Origin: Persicaria tinctoria
Taxonomy: Eukaryota; Streptophyta; Magnoliopsida; Caryophyllales; Polygonaceae
DNA: 64,000 nt
Direction: 5' to 3'
Assembly (NCBI GenBank): GCA_037127255.1
Contig: JBANSL010000004.1
Coordinates: 86,200,627-86,264,626 of the forward strand
In this document: positions 53,357 through 64,000 of the stretch, piece after piece
Layout of the letters: the number at the start of each line of letters is the position of its first letter
Position numbering within the stretch: position 1 is the first letter of the stretch
The notes under the pieces: model-generated
Told to the model about the DNA's origin: nothing
Databases searched by the model: none
The model's input: the letters and a program-made list of their open reading frames with translations, nothing else
Program-made: the position numbers and the translations under genes

Positions 53357-53613
53357 TCAAATGGCTGAACAGAAGTAAACCAAGCAAAGGCAGCCATTAA
53401 AGGCAGCTGAAGCTACTTGCAAGCACGAAAAGCAGATTATCAAAGCATGTTGAATATGAGCAAGGCTAGAAGGATCACATCAAAGCAGATTATCAAAGCA
53501 TGGTTGACACATGAAGTTGGCTGAGTAAGGAACTTAAAACTAGCACTGCAGGGCTCTTGAATGGTATCAGAACAGCTGGATTCTCCACAAAATGCAATCC
53601 AGAAATCCTCCAT
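53357..53613 (-). pseudogene. Damaged first-exon N-terminus of the ABCC10-like gene
   Basis: From the ATG at 53613 the frame reads MEDFWIAFCGESSCSD, then SCVNHALIICFDVILLALLI and FNML, matching the start of plant ABCC10 proteins, and meets TGA at 53442-53440. The downstream homologous segment (CLQVASAAFNGCLCLVYFC, 53424-53370) is in another frame and is closed by the TGA at 53359-53357. A 20 bp word (ATGCTTTGATAATCTGCTTT on the minus strand) occurs twice, 52 bases apart, at the join, and roughly 35 residues expected between the two parts are missing. This looks like a deletion/duplication event plus a separate Trp-to-stop change. Confidence 0.85.
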
Positions 53614-54735
53614 CTCTGCTGATTTGGATTTGGACCCTTCAGGTCAACCTGGAAAAACCACAATGAAAGGGAAACAGGGCTTACATAATTGAAAAAGAAG
53701 CCATTTTCATGGGCACCTGGCAAAAGCTTCAGTTAAAGCCTCAGCGGCTGCTGAAAAGGAGTTTTTTTAAACCTCCAAAAAAAAGGTTTCAATGTAAGTG
53801 GACAAAGAACAACATCTAACAAAGTTACAATCTTTATTAATGGTGGATACAAAAGAATCATTATTAGTTTATACATTCTTCAGCACTGAGAATTTGCCAA
53901 AAGGCGCCCTTTCTTGGGTGCTTCGAGTTGATGATAGCAGAGAGTGAAGTTCAAAAAGATTCTCACGTTAGAAGACAACAATCTTTGATATTTTTTTTTG
54001 GCATTTATTAGCATCAAACAAATAAATAAAGACCCGAAAGAAACAAACATGGATGAAATAAAATAAAAAAACAATTGTCAACAATGGAAATGTGCGAGAA
54101 ATCAGGAGAAATGAATCTTATTTTTATCCAATGAGGATCTCTACAATACTTAAGCTTCATCAAATTATTTACAGGGTTTTTAACCAATATCCCAACGCAT
54201 AGGATAAGACTCACATTACCAAAAAAGCAAGAGGAATGAGATGCTTCTCAGTTGTCCCCCACACTAAGAGGAATGAGATGCTTCTCAGTTGTCCCCCACA
54301 CTAGATAAACAAGCTCCAAGTAAGTTTGTTATGTCAGTCCACTCCTCATAGTACATTGCAACTCACATTTAAAAAAAAAAAAAAAAAAAAGAAACAAGTT
54401 CTCGTATAAGAGTATTTCCACTGATCACTAATTCCATGCCAGCCATTCCCCAGGGTAAAAATTGAGCTTGTTTATGCAAACCTTAATTATTTCCCAAGTG
54501 ACATTTTCCATTTTAAAATCAAAATTTATATGAACACATGTTGCCTTCCATAAAGAGTATTCAATCAATTCCTCAAGAGAGAATAATTCCATATTGCATA
54601 TCATCATCAACAACGGGAGCAAGCAACACAAACTACTCTATCTATGTCTCTATTTGAGGAGTTACCTTGCTCTAAAAGGTGAAATCGCTCACACCGGGCA
54701 CCCCTCACCCCCGATTTGAGGAGTTACCTTGATCT
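53614..54735. other. Upstream region of the ABCC10-like gene
   Basis: The first 150 bases may be the transporter's leader. After that it is AT-rich with poly(A) and poly(T) runs (54370-54391). Apart from the 37 bp duplication at 54229-54303, nothing is recognised. Confidence 0.4.
54229..54303 (+). repeat. Two tandem copies of a 37 bp unit
   Basis: The unit AAGAGGAATGAGATGCTTCT followed by CAGTTGTCCCCCACACT occurs twice, back to back, without visible differences. Confidence 0.9.
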
Positions 54736-54739
54736 TATT

Positions 54740-55490
54740 AGGCGAGGGAGCAAGAAAATCAGATTGATGTCCTCTAGTGCCAGACCCATAAGCTTGAAAC
54801 AAGTTTGTCCCCATGTGAAGGCACTGTGTTGATCACCTCTTCTTGTAAGAATTGTCCCTGAATCACAAGAATCACCATTGGGCAGCAATGCTTCTCCTCC
54901 GTGATCAAGATAGAACTGCTGACCATAAACACTTGCAACAACACAAGCTGAATCATACAAGTGCAAATAAGGCAGAAAAGTAGTAGTTATGATGCATACC
55001 AAAACCAGGGTGACCTTAACGCATAAATGAGGCATACTAATAACTAATAAGCACTAAACAGTCTCTGCCCGGGACAAAAACTAGTCTACTCACAAAACCA
55101 TCCTTCTTATGCTCAATATTTTTTGCTTTCCAAAAAGCATAGTCTATAACAGCTCTAGCATTCTCATATGATTTCTTCTCAATTAATTGAGACTGATCAG
55201 GTTTGGAAGCATGAAGAATAGGTCGAGTGATGAACATGTCAGTCAGCTCCTCATACAAAAGAATTCACCTCCAAGAGACCATGCTCCTGCCAATAAGCTT
55301 TTCAGTTGACTGCTCTCATCAATTTCCTTCGGAAGATCATCCAAAAATCCAGATCCTTACTGTCTATTAACGATGACATTTCATCGAGCACTTGGTGGGT
55401 GGCTGGATTCAAGAGTTCCTTTGCAAGGATTGGATCCTCCTTTATCTCAATCTGTTCAACCTCTTCACATGGATTTAATTACAACAGCAT
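54740..55490 (-). pseudogene. Gene fragment of unrecognised family, frame-disrupted
   Basis: Three protein-like blocks lie in order on the minus strand. Block 1 (about 55490-55370) is EVEQIEIKEDPILAKELL with ATHQVLDEMSSLIDSKDLDF. Block 2 is LPKEIDESSQLKSLLAGAWS, then ELTDMFITRPILHASKPDQS and SYENARAVIDYAFWKAKN, ending at a GTGAGT donor near 55093. Block 3 (about 54930-54760) is VYGQQFYLDHGGEALLPNGD with TILTRRGDQHSAFTWGQTCF. One missing base in a T run (about 55346) breaks block 1 from block 2, and a second shift lies near 55262. The blocks look like conserved coding exons, but I do not recognise the protein. Confidence 0.5.
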
Positions 55491-55699
55491 CAGACGGTGG
55501 CATCTCTCCAAATTAAATTGGCTGTACTTATGGGAAAGTTACTTGAATTTTCTTATACTTCTCATCTTGGATTGATTCTGCAGTGAGTGCATCTGCTAGG
55601 AGAGCAAAAGATTGAGTGGTCCGTTCCATACCGGAAGGAATCGTTCAAATCCTTTTCCCTGGGGAGTTGATGGAAGGATCTGGATTGTAAGAGACTTGA

Positions 55700-56022
55700 T
55701 CATCCCCTCAAGGACCCTCCATTGTGACAACAAAGCAGCTTTGAGTATTGCAAGGAATCAGTTTTGGACGAGCGCACGAAGCACATTGAAATCGACTACC
55801 ACTTCACTAGAGAGAAAGTAATGGAAGGTTTACTGCAGCTCACCTATCTTCCCACAGAGAACCAGCTACCTAATGTATTGACGAAGATTTTACCTTCAAA
55901 ACATCATCAAGAGTTGTTATCCAAACCGTGTATGTCAATGGATCAACATACTCCAGTTTGGGGATATTATATGATGAGTGAGGCTATTGACAAGAACCCG
56001 AAACAACTATTGACAAGATAAT
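55700..56022 (+). mobile_element. Ty1/copia retrotransposon C-terminal fragment
   Basis: LHCDNKAALSIARNQF, then in another frame ERTKHIEIDYHFTREKVMEG, LLQLTYLPTENQLPNVLTKI and LPSKHHQELLSK, are the RNase H end of copia polyproteins. A frameshift separates the parts near 55760. TGTTGGATTCCAGTTTGATG follows at about 56029 and could start a 3' LTR, but its end is unclear. No upstream integrase or reverse transcriptase remains. Confidence 0.85.
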
Positions 56023-56149
56023 CTGTTGGATTCCAGTTTGATGTGAGATCTGGTTGAGCTTCTCCTGGAAACGTAGCTTGAGGAGGAAGAAGAAGCTTTG
56101 GAGGGAAAATATTCTATTGATTTCATTGAGTCAATCTATATCTAATATC

Positions 56150-58427
56150 TAATCTAAATAATACTAAAACAGATGGTAATAATTCCACTTGGCAAACTCT
56201 CCTTATTTATAGCCCTAACAATCCCATGTGGCGAATTTTTATGCCTCTTGGACCCACCTTAAATAATTAATTAGCTTAATTATTAATTACTACAATATTG
56301 TAATTTAAATAAAAATTTGTTATTCAAATATATGAGATTTTATATGGGTCATCTACCCAATTTTAAAAATGTCAATAATTGATATTCAACCAAGAATGGT
56401 TATCAATGTTTATCTAAATCCATTGAAGATGTTTTTCTAATAGTTTATGGATATTTTTCAAAATTTGGTTACCAATGCTAATACAATATTTTGATCTTAT
56501 ATTTTAATGCAGTTTTTTTTAACTTTATTTACTTGAGTTTCATACTTAAATATATAATAATTTTAAATTAGTATTTCAATCATTTCGTTCAATATAACTA
56601 TTTATTTCATTTGATACTTCATGAAATAAATCAGGACCTAATGATCGTAAATGATAAAACTAATCATTGGTTGCTAATTTTATTTTACATAATGTGTTGA
56701 TTTATAATAAGATGTTGAAACCAAGCTATATATGCGTACAACAAAACCAAATATTTTCACTATATCTAATTATAAGTTCATTTGAAATGAAATAACTGTT
56801 TTCCAGTAACAAAAAATAATTTCTTTATTGTTCCTTAAGTTTTTAAAAGAATTTTTGTGTAACTTGCACTACATAAATGTAAATAGTATTTTATAAATAC
56901 CTAAACTGGAAAAAAAATCAGATTAAAAATTTAATTAAATAGCAATAATTATGCTTACACAGTTGAATTTGAACAAAGTTACATTTTTTGTTGAAACTTT
57001 TATTTTTTAGTCAATAACTTGATAATTATATTTGTAACTTAAATATTTAATACTTTACCGATCTACTTTGAGAGGCTAACAACTTTGGCCCTTGATTTCA
57101 TAGAACGTTATCAGGGTTTTTTTAACATGGATTTTGTTAATAAATTTCCAACTTGACTATTTCCCTATTTCTTCATTTCTCAAACACATCCAGTTTGGAT
57201 TTATAACAAAATATATTATATTGAAAGTTATAAAAAAATTAAAATTTCAAATTTACAAACAAATTCATTCTTAACGTATCTTAAAAACATACATTTAGTT
57301 TCTTTTCTTAGTTTCAAATATTAAGTTGTACAATATATTTATATAGATGTGAATGTTCATTCAAAACCATCATGGGGCGGATGCAAGTAGGATTAATAGA
57401 GGTTTGCTCTAATGTGCTTTCTCTCTAATTATCATACTGATTTTGATTATTTTGCTTCTTTATATTGGGACATGATTGAAGTTATCACTGAATTATTAAG
57501 ATCTGCTGATATAGGCTAAAAACATTAATTAGTAAAGATTTCTCTATCACTAAATGCATAACAAAGAAAAACAAATTTAAATAGCTCAATTTGGCAAAAT
57601 CGTTTCAAATTAACGTTATTTAACTTATGTCCTTGGTAATATAAAATTAGAAACATCGTTTATGATTTAACTTTCATAAATATGATATAATTGATAACCT
57701 AATCGATTTAAAAAAAAACCATTAAAAAATGGTAAATTTTGGTAAATGTCCATTTGAGATAGGTTATTTTCCTAAATGTTCATTTTGGTAAGTGAATTAA
57801 GTAAATGTGCTATTATGACATTTTTGCCCCTGCTACTATATTTGAGATAGGCTATTCATGAACACATCAAACTTATAATAGAAATTTGGTTTGACATATT
57901 TTAAATTTGGTCAATTTTGAAATGTATAATATTTATGATTGCTTAACCGTATTTATTTTAATTTTTTCCCTAACATATGCCATATCTTAAGGGAATAAGT
58001 TTATAAGTCAAATCACTTTTATCTACTCAATAATAAATTTATTTAATCCGAATTCACTAAATTTATAATTTACTTTATTATGGGTCCCTTAACTTTGAAT
58101 AGTGTTTGGTTAACAATTTTTTACAATTTTTAAAATAATGTATACTTTAAATTAAATACATAGTAAATTATGCTTATATAATGTAATTAAAAATTTTACA
58201 CAATAGTGGTTGTTTGATTGACACAATTTATAAGGTATTTTATTTAAAAGGTATAGCATTTTAAGCACAATATAAAATTTGATAACCAAATACTACTCAA
58301 GTGTTTGTATTTATAAATACATCCTTGAATACATCTAATATATAATGTAAATAAATTATGGTAATATCTTCTACAAAATATAATATACTTTACAAATCCC
58401 GTGCGTTACGCACGGGTACTACGCTAG
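56150..58427 (+). mobile_element. Helitron-like element, copy 1
   Basis: The right end has the Helitron signature: the hairpin CCCGTGCG-TTA-CGCACGGG (58398-58416), an 11-base spacer ending CTAG (58424-58427), then target T. The left end is tentatively the AATACTAAAACAG motif near 56158, which also follows the right ends of the neighbouring copies. The interior is AT-rich and noncoding with no Rep/helicase, so it is non-autonomous. Confidence 0.7.
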
Positions 58428-58433
58428 TAAACT

Positions 58434-59327
58434 TTTAAAACAGAAGAGTTTTCGCTTATGTGTCGCATCCACCTTAATTCTCTCATTTTCAACTAATCAC
58501 TTTTCTTTTCTTTTTGCAATTAATTTTCATTTTTAAAATAATCATCTATATCTATATTCTATATCTATATCTATATCTGTATAAACTCTTAAAATATAAT
58601 AATTTTACCTTATGTGTCGCATCCACCTTAATTCTCTCATTTTTCAACTAATCACCTTTTCTTTTCTTTTTGCAATTAATTTTCATTTTTAAAATAATCA
58701 TCTATATCTATATCTATATAAACTCTTAAAATAGAAGATTTTTCGCTTATGTGTCGCATCTGCCTTAATTCTCTCATTTTTCAACTAATCGCTTTTTCTT
58801 TTCTTTTTGCAATTAATTTTCATTTTTAAAATAATCATCTATATCTATATTCTATATCTATATCTATATCTGTATAAACTCTTAAAATAGAATAATTTTA
58901 CCTTATGTGTCGCATCCACCTTAATTCTCTCATTTTTCAACTAATCACTTTTTCTTTTCTTTTTGCAATTAATTTTCATTTTAAAAATAATCATCTATAT
59001 CTATATCTATATCTATATCTATATCTATATCTATATCTATATCTATATCTATATCTATATCTATATCTATATAAACTCTTAAAATAGAAGATTTTTCGCT
59101 TATGTGTCGCATCCGCCTTAATTCTCTCATTTTTCAACTAATCACTTTTTCTTTTCTTTTTGCAATTAATTTTCATTTTTAAAATAATCATCTATATCTA
59201 TATCTATATAAACTCTTAAAATAGAAGATTTTTCGCTTATGTGTCGCATCCACCTTAATTCTCTCATTTTTCAACTAATCACTTTTTCTTTTCTTTTTGC
59301 AATTAATTTTCATTTTTAAAATATAAA
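58434..59327 (+). repeat. Minisatellite of about 150 bp units between two Helitron ends
   Basis: Six units contain TTATGTGTCGCATCCACCTT, then AATTCTCTCATTTTTCAACT, then TTTTTGCAATTAATTTTCAT, with the first landmark at about 58459, 58610, 58748, 58903, 59101 and 59239. Each ends in a variable (ATCTAT)n run, longest at 58993-59070. The variable run explains the unequal spacing. The open frame encoding repeated LYLYLY is this microsatellite. Confidence 0.9.
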
Positions 59328-59478
59328 ATTTGATAACCAAATACTACTCAAGTGTTTGTATTTATAAATACATCCTTGAATACATCTAATATATAATGTA
59401 AATAAATTATGGTAATATCTTCTACAAAATATAATATACTTTACAAATCCCGTGCGTTACGCACGGGTACTACGCTAG
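59328..59478 (+). mobile_element. Duplicated Helitron 3' end
   Basis: The 150 bases are nearly identical to 58278-58427, including the hairpin (59449-59467) and terminal CTAG (59475-59478). The minisatellite is therefore bracketed by two copies of one Helitron 3' terminus. Confidence 0.85.
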
Positions 59479-59694
59479 TATAATACTAAAACAGTTGTAA
59501 AATGGGACACGTGGCGGCCACACATTTAAAGTTACAAATTTAAAATATATCCCCATTTTTTCTTCAAATGTTTAAAAATATTTCTCTTATAAATAATGTT
59601 TACAATTTTGTTTTTGTTTTTTTTAGTATTTGTTTCTTATATTCTTTTCCTACTTTTCTTTAATTATTTTTTCAATTTTCCATTTATTATTTTC

Positions 59695-60520
59695 TATGCC
59701 GCCGGATATTAGTATTTGTTTCTTTTTTTTCACTACTTTTCTTTAATTTTCAAATTTGATTCGGATATCTTCCGCCGGTTGATGCGCTCAATCCAAAAAA
59801 AATTCATATTTCCTCTTCACTCTCCGATATTTTCATATATTGATTTAGTTTTTGTTTGATTTTTTTCTACTTATCTTGAATTGAATTTGATTTTTGATTT
59901 TTGAAAAACTAAATGTTCAAATTTCAAATCAATTTCGCACGTATATATACATTTAAGCAACTTATCTTGATTTGAATTTGATTTTTGATTTTTGATTTTT
60001 GAAAAACTAAATGTTCAAATTTCAAATCAATTTCCATAATTATTTTTTAATTTCCATTTTTTATTTTCTATGCCGCCAGATTTTAGTATCTGTTTCTTTT
60101 TTTTTCACTTTTTTTTTTTAATTTTCAAATTTGATTCGAATATCTTCCGTCGGTTGGTGCGCTCAATCCGAAATTTTTTCATATTTTCAAATTTTTATAC
60201 GGATTTAATTTTTGTTTGCTTTTTTTCTACTTATCTTGAATTGAATTTGATTTTTGAAAAACTAAATGTTCAAATTTCAAATCAATTTCGCATGTATATA
60301 TAAATTTAAGCAACTTATCTTGAATTGAATTTGATTTTTGAAAAACTAAATGTTCAAATTTCAAATCAATTTCCATAATTATTTTTTAATTTCCATTTTT
60401 TATTTTCTATGCCGCCAGATTTTAGTATTTATTTCTTTTTTTTTCACTACTTTTCTTTAATTTTCAAATTTGATTCGAATATCTTCCGCCGGTTGGTGCG
60501 CTCAATCCAAAAGTTTTTCA
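59695..60520 (+). repeat. Three long repeats inside Helitron copy 2
   Basis: Units begin TATGCCGCC(G/A)GA at 59695, 60069 and 60408, and each contains AATTTTCAAATTTGATTCG and a CCGGTTGGTGCGCTCAATCC-like segment. Between them CTTATCTTGAATTGAATTTG with AACTAAATGTTCAAATTTCA recurs four times (about 59872, 59960, 60231, 60312). Confidence 0.85.
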
Positions 60521-61439
60521 AATTTGTTACTTAAAATATTGAATTTGTTGACCAAATTCTCCAAATTTGCATATTGCTTTTTATCCAAAATTTTTTGAAG
60601 TCAGAAAATAATAAATCAATATATTTATTAATAAATTTATATTAATTTATCCAAGACTTTTTAACCAATGATTTGAAAACACATAACAACGAGATTTGTT
60701 TGAATTAATAAATTAATAATATTTAAACAATTTGTTTATTGATTCCTTTGGTCAAGATATTTGAGGATTCCATGATATTCGGATATTTAAAAATTAAAAC
60801 TAACTAACATAAGTTGGAATGATATTGTATTTAATAAAATAAAAATACTTGAAGATTTTATTATTGTATTTAATTTATCTATTTATTTTGTTTTTTTAGT
60901 TAAAGTTGTCTAATGATATTTAATTTATATTTTTATATCAATAATCAATATATCGACTATTAAAAAATCATTTGGATTACTGGATATGAAAAATCATGCA
61001 TGATCCTAACCTCTTTATCTTAATCAATATATTTGTTTAATCAATAAATTGATGATAAGATCGAGTTGATCTTCTTGAGATGATCTGTGATCTCGGTATA
61101 TATGTGATCCATTAGTGTAGGAAACTTTAAAGGGTTAATTCGGGTTGATTTTTTTTTTTCAAAATTGAAGTGGTACGTGTAATTTGAGACAAAATATTAT
61201 TTTTTTTCATTTTAAACGAAAAAATTGTTTTTCTACTTATCCGGATTTCTCTTTGGCCTAATATGTAATAATAAAGCTTCTATTTAGACATTGCAAATCA
61301 TATAACATGCTCAAATAAAACTAATAAAAAGATAATATTTAATAGAGTTTTTAGCTTTTTTAAAAACATGTCAAAAAAATAAAATGACATATATTTGAGA
61401 CGAAAGGATTTTTTTTTACTTTTAAGTTTATTAATATAG

Positions 61440-62060
61440 TATATCTTTTTTTATGTTCTCTTCATCCCAAAGTTCTGAAAATTCCATTCACCGACGTTTG
61501 TTGAATGTGTAGTCCAACTACCAAATTATTTGGTTCTACCTTCCAACCCATTACCACAACAAATGTGTGTTTAATGCTCAAAGTACTCAATCAACTTACT
61601 AAAAAACTTAGAAGGCTAAAAAAAACTCATTATCAAACAACAGTGGTGACTCTAAATTTTATACTACCTTTGTATCAAAATATCGATCGTTTTACTTTTT
61701 AGCACGTTTTTAAGGAGCTAAAAACTTTATAAAATATTATTTTTTTAAAAAAAATAATACTATACTTATTATTAATAAGCATGATATTATTTTTAAAATC
61801 CAATAAAAATATAATATTTTATAGAGTTTTTAGCTTCTTAAAAAACATGCCAAAAAAATAAAACGACCTATATTTTGAGACAGATGAAGCATTTTTTTTA
61901 CTTTTAAGTTTATTACAATAATATTTCTTCTCCGACATTTTTATGTGTTCTCCATCCAAAAGTTCTTAAAGCACCATTCACTTGGAGTTTGTGTAATATG
62001 TAGTCGAACTACCAAATTATTTGGTCTTACCTTCCAATCAATTAACACAACAAAAAATAA
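61440..62060 (+). repeat. Diverged 500 bp tandem duplication
   Basis: CAACTACCAAATTATTTGGT and its surroundings (61447-61565) recur as GAACTACCAAATTATTTGGT (61940-62055). Shared AAAACATG(T/C)CAAAAAAATA words occur before each copy. The part between has ends resembling a Stowaway MITE. Confidence 0.7.
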
Positions 62061-62152
62061 TAGTAAAGGGCCACATTTTTATATCCTGCCCCGAGCATTT
62101 AAAATCTCAAACCCAACCCTGCTAGAAATGTGAAGCATTGACGTTTTGCCAC

Positions 62153-62290
<138 letters not shown>

Positions 62291-62478
62291 TTGGTATAAT
62301 ATAAGCATTATATTTTTTTTATCCAAATTTATATTATTTTTCTATATCGTTTTCATATTATTATAATAGTATAATATATCTAATATATAATGTATATTAA
62401 TTATGGTAATATCTTCTATAAAATATAATACAATGTATTTTATAAATCCCGTGCGTTACGCACGGGTACTACACTAGT

Positions 62479-63100
62479 ATAATACTAAAACAGAGGCGTG
62501 TAAATCTTATGTGACGGGTTCTGGTGCGATTCGCTTACGTGTCGTTCTCTGGTGCAATCTGAGCCGGATTTTGTGCCACGTCAATTAATGATGATCCAAT
62601 ATATTGAAACCACGTCAGACGATTACATTATCTATTTATACACATCTTATGTGTCTATTTTAATTGAAGATTAAATTTAATTTTTAATATAAATATTAAC
62701 ATCATATCTTAAGTTGTTACAAAACCTATCATTTTTAATATAAATATTCAACTTCATATCTTAGTTATTTAAAAAAATCTATCATTTAAAAAAAATTACA
62801 AAACATATCATTTTAATATAAATATTTGACCTCATATCTTAATACAACATCTTTTTTGTATAACCAACTTCTAAAAAGACCGTGTAGATGAAATTTTTAA
62901 AAGTAACGTGTAAACCTATAAATTTGTTTGGATAATGATTTGCATGAATTTACATTAGGAACCAAAACTGTATAAATAATTACTAGATAAAACTTGAAGT
63001 TAATCAATCTAAATTTTTTGTTATTATAAAATAAATTGAACATAATATCTCAATACATATTTACAATAGTTTCAATTTTCAAATACCATATAATAAATTT
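62479..63100 (+). mobile_element. Left part of a third Helitron-like element
   Basis: ATAATACTAAAACAGAGGCG directly follows the right end of copy 2, as in the previous junction. TTACGTGTCG and TTATGTG words like those in the minisatellite follow. No hairpin/CTAG end is seen before the window ends, so the extent is unknown. Confidence 0.5.
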
Positions 63101-64000
63101 TCACGTTTAGAATAAAAAAAAGATTTCAAATGCCGATGTTTTTGATGCCGCAAATCTCACGAAATGAAGAAATTGCTTTGTTCTTTTTCGTTGTTTTCCA
63201 AATTTTGATTGCACATTGCAATCATCTTGCGTGGAAATGTGTTTTGATTTTCATCTCGGTAATTCTCGATCAATTAATATAGATTTGAAATTTGGGATGA
63301 AGAAGGCTCACCCCAAAAGTGAACTCGAAACAGTAGGAGGGAGGGGGCCGAGCAGAGCCGGAGATGGCGACCACTGGATAACACAACAGTTGGTCGAACA
63401 GATACAGAGGGAGGCGAAACAAGGTTGAGGCCAGTGAGAACCTCACCGGAAGAGAGACCAAATCAAGAGGCCAGAGGCGTCGGATCGGTAAGCGATGACA
63501 AATAGATGCCAGATCGGAGACGGCCGAAGCCAGATTGAGGCGGCCGAGGCCGAGGTGAGGTGCCCAGAGCCTTGGTGGCGGTGGTGGCGAAGTGCCGATA
63601 TCTCAGGCGCGGAGGCTCTCCTCTCTCTCTGCTTGCGCTCTCCCAGTCCCAGATCTGAAATGGAATCGTAGAGGAGAAGAGGGCAAAATTGGATCTCATA
63701 TACCGAAATCCCCCCACAATCTGCACAATCTTGGGGTCCCAAAATTGTGAAAAAATCTCCCAAAAACCCCATAATCCCCAATCCAGATTTTGCACAATCC
63801 CCCCACCGAACACCATCGCAACCCCTCAAATCTAATTTGTATTTCAGAGGAATCTCCCCAAAACCCCCCACAATCCCCTACCAAACACACGCTTAATCAT
63901 TAAGATTGGTTTTGTTAATTCATTATATAATGATAAATTTTTATTATTCAATACATATTTCGGTATTTCCAATAGTTTTATGTAAATATGTTTTGTTTGA
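63101..64000. other. GC-richer block without a recognised gene
   Basis: From 63300 to 63660 the sequence is GC-rich (GGCCGAGGCCGAGG), then C-rich on the plus strand to 63890, with CCAAACACACGC near its end. Overlapping minus-strand frames give no recognisable protein. It could be a promoter or leader on the minus strand or part of a transposable element. Confidence 0.4.

Noticed and set aside
58905..59087. Open frame encoding repeated Leu-Tyr
   Set aside because: It is translation of the (ATCTAT)n microsatellite.
63443..63890. Overlapping minus-strand frames up to 142 codons
   Set aside because: No recognisable domain; two frames are open over the same GC- and C-rich stretch, which suggests a composition effect.

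Overview
The window reads as nuclear DNA of a flowering plant, most likely a eudicot. It is AT-rich, carries widely spaced genes split by GT-AG introns, encodes plant-type proteins, and much of the space between genes is transposable elements. No organelle, bacterial or viral gene set is present, and I cannot name the species from sequence alone.

Layout, left to right. 1-2300: a short tandem repeat, a broken universal stress protein gene, a solo LTR and a SINE. 2330-4590: a probable gene for an 83-residue protein behind a long 5' UTR intron. 5228-5837: a Stowaway MITE with a hAT element inserted in it. 6341-10195: two convergent, apparently intact genes, a CYP88 cytochrome P450 (gibberellin-type) and the glycine cleavage H protein. 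11108-13100: a non-autonomous retroposon and a LINE RNase H remnant. About 13920-22690: a full-length L1-type LINE with intact ORF1 and ORF2 and three further open frames between them. 23125-25864: a SAYSvFN-domain membrane protein. 28539-31536: an NAA40 (NatD) histone N-acetyltransferase. 32550-35400: a nest of elements, including a retroposon, a hAT element holding an RTE LINE, and two Harbinger-like MITEs sharing one TAA. 36969-42620: a POLTERGEIST-type PP2C. 43962-45010: a Mutator-like element and a SINE. 45305-47905: a satellite of about 355 bp units. 48235-53613: an ABCC10-like ABC transporter on the minus strand whose first-exon N-terminus is broken. 54740-56030: an unrecognised pseudogene and a Ty1/copia tail. 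56150-64000: consecutive Helitron-like elements with internal minisatellites.

The single-copy genes belong to unrelated pathways: gibberellin synthesis, photorespiration, ER quality control, histone acetylation, stem-cell signalling and transport. I see no sign of a gene cluster. Exon models were built by joining frames across GT-AG sites and checking that phases agree; they are predictions without transcript support. The most unusual item is the LINE, because of its stop/start-overlapped chain of extra frames. Next come the selective N-terminal damage to an otherwise intact ABC transporter and several nested insertions whose target-site duplications can be read directly.
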